Positions 24,201 through 34,900 of a stretch of 64,000 nt of DNA are shown here, piece by piece. Both the position numbers and the translations under genes were made by a program. Positions within the stretch are counted from its first letter, which is position 1. Each line of letters starts with the position of its first letter. The DNA is from Acanthopleura granulata. Taxonomy: Eukaryota; Mollusca; Polyplacophora; Chitonida; Chitonidae. The notes under the pieces were generated by a model. The model was not told where the DNA came from. It ran no database searches and worked only from the letters and a program-made list of their open reading frames with translations. The stretch is taken from contig JABBOT010000007.1 in assembly GCA_016165875.1 (NCBI GenBank), positions 16,581,441 through 16,645,440 on the forward strand, in the 5' to 3' direction.

Positions 24201-25416
24201 AACAGGGAAAGCAGTGTTAAACAAAATGTTAGGGGTGGTGTCTGAAAAAGTCTGCGTGCATTGATCTCAGGGTTTGCTCATATGTAGAGCACAATGACAT
24301 GAGAGGGATATTCCATCGTTAATTCTGCATGTGCATATTAAATACCGTAAATGACCGAATTCCTAACTTTGTGTACTGTGTATCATAATCTGTGTTAAAC
24401 AAAATGTTAGCGATGACATCTTAAGAAGTACTGCTTGTATTGAACTCAGGGTTTTCTCATATGTAGAGCACAATAACATGAGGGGGATATTCCATCGTTA
24501 ATTCTGCATGTGCGTATTAAATACCCTAAATGACTGAATTCCTGACTTTGTGTACTGTTTATTAGAATCTGTGTTAAAGAAAATGTTAGGGGTAGTATCT
24601 TAAAATGTACTGCATGGAATGAGCTCAGGGTTTGCACACAATTAGACCACAATAGCTCAAGGGTCCTGTTCCATCAGTCATGCCCTACATTCATATTAAT
24701 TACCATAAATTACAAATTTCACCCTCAGATGCCAAGTATGGTAACAGGGAAAGCAATGTTAAAAAAAGCGTGTTTTAAAAAAACTACTGCATGTATTGAG
24801 TTCAGCCAGTGTTACAGGTTTTCTCTAAAAACTTACACCATTCACAAGTTTGTTATGTACTTTCACAAGTATATTAATTTTAATTATCTATCTCATCAAC
24901 ATTTATTCGTTACTCTATTCGCCATCCATCCCCTATTTGCAAGCTCTTTGGTAACCTTTCTACCCCGTCAAAGTTTCTTTAGTACAGGTCTACCTGTTGA
25001 TTTGCTGGAAAGACAGAACTGACTGTTATTTCTTAATCATTGTTTGGCTTTCGCGTGTAGAAAATAACCTGTCTTAATTAGTTTCATAAGTTGGCCTGAT
25101 TGGAATTAGTAGAACTGGAATCTGGTAATCAATCAGTTAAGTTGATTTTTTCAGTTATTCCTTAATTTCTATTTCAAGGCAAGGGGAGATAACTGAAGAA
25201 TCATCTGCACCTTTACCGACAACTTCTACTCAGGAGAAGAACGAAGTAAACAACCAAGGGGCAAGTAACCCTGGATTTCAGGCTGACGAGGCAAGGGGAG
25301 ATAATGTAGAACAGGTCAGCCCACAGGAGAAGGCAGAGGAAAATAGGAGGCCAAAAGTTAAGAGCAAACCTACTCAGCAGAAGGGACCCAGAAAGAATAT
25401 TAAAAAGAAAAAATAA
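18268..25416 (+). CDS. polytopic membrane protein of unknown function, 759 aa, 7 coding exons
   Basis: Exons: 18268-19627, 20002-20187, 20575-20721, 21344-21448, 23133-23302, 23740-23813, 25179-25416. All have GT-AG boundaries and closing phases. The start is fixed by an in-frame TAG at 18241 and an acceptor at 18212. Residues 1-57 are polar with an acidic run (EEEEEDD, 38-44). About nine hydrophobic segments follow (roughly 58-82, 88-110, 131-157, 174-196, 219-244, 300-315, 319-338, 346-367, 385-409). An HC...CSSGHHW stretch (198-219) lies between the fourth and fifth. The C-terminal 300 residues are cytoplasm-like, with an acidic part (DSTVSDDDLSDE) and a Lys-rich end (KNIKKKK). The layout recalls TRP-like or 7TM-like C-terminal membrane modules of large lophotrochozoan proteins, but I do not recognise the family. 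Exon 4 ends in a minisatellite. Confidence 0.85.
21422..22530 (+). repeat. minisatellite that multiplies the exon 4 tail and splice donor, 16 copies
   Basis: The core GAGTGTTTGAGG|GTAAGATC is the end of exon 4 plus its donor. It recurs about 16 times, alternating unit types so that a higher-order period of 134 bp appears in the distal part. Several units also carry an upstream AG preceded by pyrimidines. Confidence 0.92.
22059..22487 (+). other. candidate in-frame 27-nt micro-exons inside the minisatellite
   Basis: The stretches 22059-22085, 22193-22219, 22327-22353 and 22461-22487 each sit between an AG (CTGTCAG or GTTTTAG) and GTAAG. Each is 27 nt, keeps phase 1, and encodes DRPEIRVFE, the same peptide as the exon 4 tail. 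A diverged fifth lies at 21491-21517. Their use in mRNA is not shown. Confidence 0.35.
22826..23068 (+). mobile_element. two adjacent SINE fragments in intron 4
   Basis: 22826-22922 has the CTCATGCTGGCTTCCTCTCC body, an internal deletion, then GAAATATTCTTGAGTGTGG and the tail. 22926-23068 is a second, more diverged piece (TCCAGCCATATGTGG to TAAATAAATAAATAC). They end about 65 bp before exon 5. Confidence 0.75.
24180..24812. repeat. about 180-bp tandem repeat, 3-4 copies, in intron 6
   Basis: GTGTTAAACAAAATGTTAG-like starts occur near 24214, 24392, 24571 and 24757. Each is followed by an ACTCAGGGTTTGCTCATATG-like segment and TTCCATCGTTAATTCTGC in the first copies. The last copy is diverged. 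Confidence 0.85.
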
Positions 25417-26334
25417 CTTTATGGCTTCAGTAGGTACTTTTCACTTGGTTGGCAACTATGTCTCCTGTAGACAAACTCTAATTTGCAAGGAGAACACCCC
25501 AAGAAGTACCAACTAATGAAACAGTGCCTCGTCATTTTCCAACCCAATTTTAATGAATATCATAAGTAATAATAATAATAATAATAAAGAGTAATTGATT
25601 ATAATTGAAACAGACATCAGTGATTATCCCAGAATTAATTGATTACCCAGCATAATTTCATGGAACCTTGTGTGGGAAATGTCTTTCTTGCGTAACAGTG
25701 CAGGCTGGGCCTTAATGATGAAGTTCATAGTGTGAGTGACCAGAGTGTCAGAGTGATTCAGGGAAGTAGCTTGTGTTTGAGTTTACTCCAGTTCCAGAAC
25801 AGGCTGCACCAATATTATTCAAATTAGATCCAGGAATCCTTGCAGAACAGAATATAAAATGCTTTTCCAAGCAGGACATGAGTGAATAGGTATAACTGAT
25901 GTCCTAAAACAGAAAAAGCTTTGCATAGAATTTGCTGAATGTAAGCTGGAAATGTTCCTGTTATGATGTCTAATCAGGTCAGTATGCTGGAATAACATCA
26001 GGCGTGTTTGAAAATACAGTGTCATTTGTGGGTATACCTTAGCAGGTCATAACATCGTGTGTTCTTCTGTGTTGCATAATCAAGCAAAGTGGGTGTGACT
26101 GGAAATTTTTGCTCCTTCGCAATCTCCAGAATGGTCAGGCAAGTATTGGTACTGTGGAAATTGATGCTTGTCTTAATGATCGTCATTCTGTCCTTCTTTT
26201 AAAATGCAAAGGCTTTGAATCTGGGTTAGCTCTATATAAATGATAAATCATGATGGCAAGGCCATGAACTCATGTGATCATGTACATAGCTTATCTGTGA
26301 TATGGATACACTCTTGCTGCTGTATTATATGCAG

Positions 26335-26592
26335 GGGGCCTTCCTGGCTCAGTTGGTTAGCACAGTGCAATGACCGAGGCCTCCCACCAATGCAGTCACT
26401 GTAAGTGCAAGCCCAGCTCATGCTGGTTTCCTCTCCGGCCGTACATGGGAAGGTCTGCCAGCAGCTTGCGGATGGTCGTGGGTTTCCCCCGGGCTCTGTC
26501 CGGTGTCGTCCCACAATAATACTGGCCACCGTCGTATAAGTGAAATATTCTCAAGTATGGCATAAAACACCAATCAAATAAATAAATAAATC
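26335..26592 (+). mobile_element. full-length tRNA-derived SINE
   Basis: A-box-like TGGCTCAGTTGG, B-box-like region, CTCCGGCCGTACATGGGAAG, GTATAAGTGAAATATTCTC and an (AAAT)n tail are all present. The flanks ATTATATGCA and ATTTTATGCA look like a 10-bp target duplication with one mismatch. This is the best reference copy in the window. Confidence 0.93.
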
Positions 26593-26694
26593 ATTTTATG
26601 CAAAACTTGTGATTTAGGCACTGTCAACATTGCAATTACCACGGTGTGAGCCTTTGTTTTAGTAGATATTTACATGCATGTAAATAAAGTGTGA

Positions 26695-26903
26695 TTACTG
26701 TAAATGACCTAAAATTTCGGCCCAACCAAACTGCATTTTTGAGTCAAATAAATGTTTTGAAAAAATATTACTTTTGGTGCTGAAAGTTTTTTCAGTAGAA
26801 TATTCCAATTAAACTTTAACTCGTTTTTGTAAGATCAGTAGAACTGGGAGAATCAGGAGAAATGAACAAATTGCTCTTGCTGATATTTTAGGTCATTCAT
26901 TGT
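26695..26903. mobile_element. MITE-like element, copy 1
   Basis: Inverted ends TTACTGTAAATGACCTAAAA and ATTTTAGGTCATTCATTGTA bracket a body containing ACTTTTGGTGCTGAAAGTTT. The same layout occurs at 45,558 and 59,062. Confidence 0.65.
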
Positions 26904-27450
26904 ATTTTTCTGCTTTCAGTATTCAAGTTGTACAAAATGTTTAGAGGCTGTTTCATTGTGAAAGGGTGAGGAAATTTAAACTGACAAATTTGAATGAAAT
27001 GTATTTTTTTGTATATTATAGTATATTTTTGTTCCTTTATAACAGTTTTATACTTTTACACTTTACAGCAGCTGTTGTATTGTTATTATGAATGCAAATC
27101 ATTTTTTACCAGCAATGTTATGTGATAAGATTTATGTTGTACATTTATATGATAATTTTTTCACTGCACTCCAGTGTACATCCTTGTGAGTTTAACTATT
27201 TTAAGACCCTGGCGTAAGTTTTCTGTGTGTCAAGGCCATCCTCTTCAGATGTGTGATTCATGGACTGATGTCGGTTGTACAATATTTACTCAAAAATACA
27301 TCATACTTGCTTCTTTATTTGCCATTTTTAACCTTCCAAATATTTTATGCCTGTTTGAAATAAATGGCTTTTCAAACTGTTTTGTTTCATTTTGTTAGTT
27401 ATGTTTATGATCCAGTCATTTGGACTTTCCTATGCTTCCTTATGTGATGG

Positions 27451-27825
27451 GCTAACCAGCTAAGGATTTGAACCTGTGATCTCGATAGGTTTCAAACCCA
27501 AGCCTCTATCACAAGGCTAAAGGGAAATTCCCTCCAGCCCAGGATTAGATACTGCTTATATACCACCCTGTTACATCAACCCGCTCGTTTTTCTAATCAC
27601 ATCCTCTTTTAGAGTTGAACGTACAGAATCCACCAAAGCATCACGTCCTGCTATGTAAGACGCCCCAGCAACCCTGCTTGCAGCACCAAGTGGGACTGGT
27701 CTAACCAGCTGGGGATTTGAACTGGAGATCTCTGGGTTTCAAGTCCACGCTTCTGCTACTGGACTAACAGGAAATTCCTTCCAGTCTGGGATTAGATTTA
27801 GCTTATATACCACCCTTTTACATTT
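27451..27825 (-). repeat. pair of tRNA-related repeats in direct orientation
   Basis: 27451-27567 and 27700-27825 share CTAACCAGCT, GGATTTGAAC, AGGCTAA/GGACTAA, GAAATTCCYTCCAG and GCTTATATACCACCCT. GGATTTGAACC is the complement of a Pol III B box, so these look like minus-strand tRNA-derived SINEs of another family. Confidence 0.6.
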
Positions 27826-28162
27826 ATGTAGGCCTGATGTAGTCAAGGTCTTTACAGAGGACTTGATTACTTCCAGGGGTTTATCTTACGAAGCAGTGAC
27901 GACATGCACCTGGTTTGACATCAGTGGCAACACACACTGAATGACAACGACCTTCATCGCCTAGTAAATAAGTTGTAAAGTAGGCCCCAAATGCTGATGT
28001 AAATAGCAGTATATCACAACAAACATGCCCAGTAAGTTTCAGCCTTGTTTCCACCAATATTTTAGCCTAACTGACAGCATCTTTATAGTGTGAACCGGCT
28101 GTCTGGAAAGCCGCTCATAAAATAATGTTATACTGCCACCAGGCCTACCAACACTTGGCTTG

Positions 28163-28246
28163 TGTCTTAACCACTTAATCAGCAGGTTGCTGATCTTAAT
28201 TGTTATATCTTAACCACTTAATCAGCAGGTTGCTGATCTTAATTGT
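28163..28246. repeat. 43-bp tandem duplication
   Basis: Two essentially identical units reading CTTAACCACTTAATCAGCAG and on to CTTAATTGTT lie side by side, which indicates a recent duplication. Confidence 0.9.
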
Positions 28247-28749
28247 TCTTTAGGTATGACCCAACTTGGGTCTAAGCAGTCCGTCGTGGCAAATAGTGTA
28301 GTGCTTCGAGACCGATCAGTTGACTTTCTGATGTAATGTGTCACCATGACAGTAAGTCTGATGATATCATATCAGTGCTAACATTAAGCAGGATGACCTT
28401 GGTGCTGTTGGATGTATAAGTGCAGACTCAATGAAGTTTGTATTGAGTCACTGGATACCAAAAATCACTGGGGTGAACTGACGCTGGCTGGCCAGCCAGT
28501 CCTGAAAGTTGAGTTGCATGGGAATCAACTAAGTGTACCATTCAACTTGGTCCAGCTTGGTTTTCCACTTACCAACCAATTTACAATGGTGACATAGTTT
28601 GACTATGCATTGCCCTGGATATCACACCTTGTGCAACATATGACATTTGTGAAACTGGCCCCATATGATTTAAACACACTGTCATGTACTCAAAGTTACG
28701 CATCAGGAAATGACAATGAACACACAAAGACTAACTGAACGACAGCATT

Positions 28750-31700
28750 AGCCATAGTTAATTCTTTTATTTTAATTTTGTCCTCTAAATCACAGACAAT
28801 TTTTCTATTCCTTTTTTTTCAATTAACTATTGGTCGTGGGTCCATTCCCCGAGTTCTGCCTGCCCATGGCATACCTGACAACACGGTCGGTACAGAATAG
28901 AAAACAGCACATTCGAGGGAGATAACCATTGGAACTAGGTTGTAGAAGATTGATAATCAACAGCCTGCAGCCCACTTCCGAACATATATAGAAAACATCT
29001 GGGCTCAACAGTTAAGGTGAATGGAAACTGGATAGTGTGTCTTATACACTGCTACATGTATGCCTATCACAATTTTCTCACAACAACAACAACGCTATAC
29101 AGAAAACCATGATTTATATCCAGGGGACTTGCTATATATTATAGTCAGAAAACACTTGAGAGGAGCTTACAGTTCCTACCTATGAATACACCTGAGTGTA
29201 TTTATATATATATATATATTATATACAAAGTACATTGTTTGGAGGCTACACTAGAAAAAAATCTACCATGAGAGGGGAGCTGGCCAAGGGTCTTTAGCAT
29301 GTCTTGGTCTCTCAATAACAATTTCAATAACTTAGCATTGTACACAACAAAAAAATGAACAGGAATGCGAGTTGTGTACCAATCATCACCAACACCTTCA
29401 GAGCAACAAATGGGATGGGAATAGGTAGCCTGTAGTAATGATGAAAGTCACAATTTTCGACCACTGTTCAATATTTGTATGGAGTAGGTGGTATGGCAAT
29501 ATGCATCATTGTAAATCAATCAATTACTTCTGAGGCAATAAAACGGATTTCAGATGTGATGTCATGGCACCCATACACACAGTTACATGTATGTTGTTGT
29601 GGAGATCAGTTTTATTTCTACAGATGAACACTTCTCATTGAGTAGACAAGGGAGTTAACTCTTTAAAGAAAGGGAACTCTGCCCTCTTCTCACAGAATGA
29701 CGATAAGTGATTGTTAATATGTATCTACTGGAGTGTATACATAAATCATTATGTAATTTCACATATATTTCTCAGTTACAAGGATAACAACATGTCAACA
29801 ACATCAACAGTTTAAGCCAGTCAGATGTCCTGTGTGAAGATAGGTCCCCTGGCCATGAGTAGTTCTCAGTACATACATCTTCACATAAATAGTCACATAA
29901 ATTGCACAGAAATAAATAAATAAAACCAATCCAAAATTGTATAAAGTAAGGGTTTTTGAAGAACTTAAGGAAAAATACAGAACACAAAAAGACCGAAACT
30001 TTCAATATTTCCATTAAGCAATATCTTGGAATGTGAGAATATGGAAATTTTTCTCATGAATACATACACAAAATGAAATCAGTAGAATTTAACATATTCA
30101 GTGCTTTAACAATGAACGAATGTTCACAAGTATTTAGTGACAAATTCTAGTGTCCTTCAAGTGTTAACTGAAGGACTACAAGATTTTGACATGCTGTATA
30201 AGTAGTTCCTGAAGACTAGCTAACTAACCTCCCTGACGTACGGTAACTCCAGAGAAAAAGATAACTGCCAAATCATTATTCATTGTGATCAGCATTGTAA
30301 CAATCTGAGCCTGTGAGTAACATATTTATGCTTAGCCAAACAAAAGGTAAAATCATCAATCAGTTGCCAACCCAGACGGATGTAAAATTAGAGATTAAAT
30401 TGTATCCACAACCAAAATGTAAATGTAAAATATGCTGCTGTGTTACATATACTGTAACATGCTGCTGACAAATGAGAAACATAGTGAGACACTGAAAATG
30501 TTCCCAATGAAAAAAAAAAAAATATATATATATATATTGGATGGAATGAAACAGAAAAAAAGAAAGGAATGAAAAACATATGCAATATGTAAGAGAAAAA
30601 AATATCAAAACAATAAACAATTAATTGCAAAACAATTTCAATAAACTCTCATAGGCTGCTTATACAGAGCAGCCCTGTGTAATAAGGGCTAGGAAACATT
30701 TGGATGGTCAGCCCTTACAACGGATTCACCCACAAATTGAACACACAATGCCTCTAATGTACACAATCATAAGTGTACTGATATTTAATGCATGTTATTC
30801 CCAGCTACAAAGGTGTCATCAGTATTTTTATATCCTCGTTTAATTGTCAATGTCATTTGAGTTACGTGTATTGACATATTAACATGGTTAACAGTTCATA
30901 GACAATAAGTCAACTAACACGAAACAATGGATTTTCAAACTGATGGAACTTTAACCATAAGTTACGGCTTTGGATGCCACAATGGCCATACACAAAAGAC
31001 ATTTATGTCATGCACGGAAACACAGCATGACCTTCAGCTAGATAAACAGTCCGGCTCAATGGCAGACAAAAAAACCCACTCAGCCAGCAGGTGAGATAAC
31101 CCTAACAGAAAAACCCACTCAGCCAGCAGGTGAGATAACCCTAACAGAAAAACCCACTCAGCCAGCAGGTGAGATAACCCTAAGAGAAAACATGTTTTCT
31201 TTCTCAGTGCTGCTTTTCTGAGAGGACGAAAACTCCCCTGCTTGGAGAAGGCATACAATTGCCCAAGCAACATGCAGAGTCACTCTGCTTAAAGATGGAT
31301 TAAATGCTTTCAAGCTATGTTTACAGATGTTCCTTCACTTATCAAATTTTACCTGCGAGATGTTTAGCAATCAGATGAAGCTTTGTTATAAGCTAACATT
31401 AGCAGTAAGCACATTTAATTTCGGGCTATTTATCTTATACCGCAATAGATGTTCGCACATTCTTCTTTACAGGCCTACACTGAAATACCTGCAAACAGTA
31501 CTCACTTATGGCATGTGGTATAAACATGGGTAGGCCTGTACTTATTTAACATGTGTTTAACTGGTAACAGAAGTGTAAAAGTAAAACTCAACAGATATAG
31601 CTGTGAAAACTGCCTGTGAATAACCAAGCACAGATCATGAACATACCAGCAAACATTTGCCTGTTCACTGTTTTACAAGTTCTGCTTGCTCAGCTAAGCT

Positions 31701-31978
31701 GCAAAGTGACCACCAGCTTAGGGTCAGCAGACCACAGGGACTGGTACACAGCTGACAGACTAGGATCAACAACCACAGGTGACTGGTACATTTTCTGTCG
31801 TGCATCTTGACTATTTCTAGAATTCCACTATGGAGACAGGTATTAAAGGAGCAAGTCAGGGGGTGCAACTCATACTGACAAGGAAGACAACCTCAGGCAT
31901 GGTTGCAGATTTTTTTTTTTTTTTTCCACCAAGCAGATCGTTTTCGATGAGTAAAGAGAGAAGTAGGCGGGACTAAGG
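28750..31978 (-). other. probable Rab3 3' UTR
   Basis: On the minus strand an AAAATAAAAG lies near 28,765, a plausible polyadenylation signal about 3.2 kb after the Rab3 stop. There is no coding sequence in between. It contains TA microsatellites near 29,205 and 30,520 and a 39-bp triplication at 31,066. Confidence 0.4.
31066..31190. repeat. 39-bp tandem repeat, 3 copies
   Basis: The unit AAAAACCCACTCAGCCAGCA followed by GGTGAGATAACCCTAACAG occurs three times with almost no divergence. Confidence 0.92.
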
Positions 31979-34900
31979 TTAACACTGACAGCCGCTGTTC
32001 TGGGGGTTTGGATTCTCCGTGAGCCGGGTTCCCGTCTTTTGGCTGCTGACCAGTGTCGGATCCGAGTCCAGGCTCTCTGACATCTTGTCACAGATGATGT
32101 CCACCAGCCGCTCAAATACTGCCTTCACATTGATGTTCTCCTTGGCTGACGTCTCGAAAAATTCCAAACCTGGAGAAGAAAAGAAAAAGCACATAATAAA
32201 TACTATTAAGCCAATTAAACATCTTCTGGGTGTGGCAAGGGCGCTTCTGATAACCTATTTCCATTTATTCTCTTATTTGTTTATAAGATTGTTTGTTATT
32301 TAGTGTTTGCCTTAGGACTAATATTTCCAGTTTGTACCAACCACATCAGTAAGTATTTCAACACAGTGATACCACCATTTTACGTACCCTGTATCAAATT
32401 ATTAAGGTGACAAACAGGGAAGATTGGGTCAAAACACAGTACACTGTACAACTGGCACCATAAATAAGGACAAATTTGGCTGACTTCCAAGCCATGTGTC
32501 TTGCTTGTATACATAGTTGAAAACATGCTTATTTCCACAAATATTCCAACAAATACAATGGTTCAGCATTATTTCAGTATAATCTGGTGTCTTTGATGTT
32601 TGTAATTATGACTAACGTGTAAACATGTCAATGGAATCCTGGGCACAGTGCCTATAAATCACCAGATTTAATGAGTTGTAGCTCCTGCATAGATAATTAG
32701 CAGACATTCACTGTGAAGAGGGGAGGGAAGATAAATGCAGGCGTCATCAGCTGGGATATACACACATGGCAGCGTAACACTCACAATCAGTAAATATGAT
32801 GAACAACCAACAACACACAGCTGTAAATCTGGCTAACTTCGCTGTCGTCTGTAGACCTTTGAACCGGTTTAGAAACGCAGAGATAATGTCATTGTCAGGT
32901 TGCATACTTCGCATCTGCCTCTGTTTGCAGTGAGCTATCTTATATTTAATGTAAAGGCTTCATATTCAGATCGCTGTGTAATGCTAAGACCTTAAATTCA
33001 TATGAAGATCTATTATCTAAGGTCAGGGTCCACTTGCATGCAGCCCTCTCAACCTCACAAACACAAAACTACCATGACGACATAATACCTACAGTGCTGG
33101 TTGCCACAGTAGTTATGAGCTCATGGAGGTTTGACAAAAATTAAACTGAAGACTTATGGTAGTTATATATATCTATATATATTGAGACCTGAGATCATCC
33201 AAGCTGGTATGCATAAGGACAAATGTATGTAAACATCACATCTGATACATAGAAACATATAAAATCCTAAAACCAATCTAACTACAAACATAAGTCATCC
33301 TGAAAATCAGTGTAAATTCCAAATTACATTATGTAATGGCATTTTAGCAAAACAGGATATTCAAATATTTAAAATCATTACATTCTTTTTTTCCCCTCTT
33401 TACCTGAGGGCCAGATATGTCAACGAATTCACAGACAGAAAGGCTAAAAGCTACTACTGGCCAGCTGTGTCTCACACGAAAACAAAATCAATACTTATTA
33501 TCACCAGCACAATGGGAGGGTGGATCTAGAGCACAGCTGCATACACGGATACATATAGTTACACAGCTTCTGTTCATTACACTCTATCTCAGTGATCACC
33601 AGTTTTCATTTACTTCAATTTTATATACCATAGATGTATAAAGCAACAATAAAAAAAAAAAAATAACAAAAAAAAAAAAATCAGGAGAGATTAAAGCTTT
33701 TATCCAACAGCGCTGTCGGGGTTCACGCTATTATGTAATTACTATTTATGGCAGTCTGATAAAAACTTCATAGCAATAAAATGAAGAACACAAAGTGATA
33801 AAATTGAACAGGAATACGCTGGATTTCAACCGGAGACTGCTATGTTTTGTGTACAAAGGGACTTGTACTACAGCTACAGACAAAGCAGCTTTGATCTCTT
33901 GATCACGGTTGGTAACAAAAGACTGACGGGTTACATTGTTGCGAGGTTTACTCCTGTTTCTGCGGTAAACGGCGGTGATTGATTTCATGCGTCCTTCCCT
34001 ATTAACAAAAATAAATGTCGCGGGACAGCAATCCCGGGGTTCGGCAATGTACGCTCTGTGTGCTCAAACTCTAATAGTAATAACAAAAGGAGGAAAAACG
34101 GAGAAAAAGCATGACAAAACTGAAAATAAATGAAATCGCTTTGAACCTGAAACTGCCAACTATCATAGACATAATCTCTAATACTTTACACACAAAGTGC
34201 AGCTGTGATCTTCGGCTCACAGCCCATACACAGAAAGAAAACACTGTATTAAGGTTTAGAGACGCTTTCATGACACATGCTTGAGTGATTCAAGCTTTAA
34301 AGGATTTCTGCGGGCTGATAGACGCCAGGAATATCGAGACGAGGATTTCTCTATATGCCATTAACTTAACCCAGATCATGTCATGTTGCACGATGATCCA
34401 GTGTTATTCAAAAGGGAAGGTTTTGGTCATAACTTGAAAACTATACAATGTACGAAAATAATTCTTGCAGATTTGCAGATTCTTTCCATTTTGCAACAAG
34501 GAGCACCAGAGAGTATGTTTGGTTAGAGGTGAGCAGTATTTAGAGGTGACGTCATCTTTACGTTACCTCTGGGGTCAATTACAGCCTAATTTGCAAATCA
34601 AATTTAAGGTGTAAAGGAAACTGAGTAGGGCCATCCACCTGGAAACAGCAAATGGAATTTCCGTCCAACAGGTATACCCGTTTGTGAGGAGAAGATTTTT
34701 TAAGATTAACAATGAAATTCAAACTGGCCGCTAAATCACGTGAATGGCCAAGACACTAAATGTCAAAAGTTGCTTCATATGTTCATTATCAAGACTGCAA
34801 AGTCTGGATTCTCTGACTTTAGTAGTTTGGCAGATACTGCAATTTTGCGAAAGGACTAAAAATAATAGTAACAATCTGAACTATTTGAAGATGTGTCCCA

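Larger units (their letters stand above)
25417..27380 (+). other. 3' UTR and downstream region of the membrane-protein gene
   Basis: AT-rich DNA without a gene. AATAAA occurs near 25584, inside an AAT microsatellite, and near 27360. Either could end the transcript. The region holds one full SINE and one MITE-like copy listed separately. Confidence 0.4.

Noticed and set aside
22931..26592. Regular dispersed repeats that might suggest a CRISPR-like array
   Set aside because: The spacing is irregular and the units are SINEs and minisatellites in eukaryotic introns.
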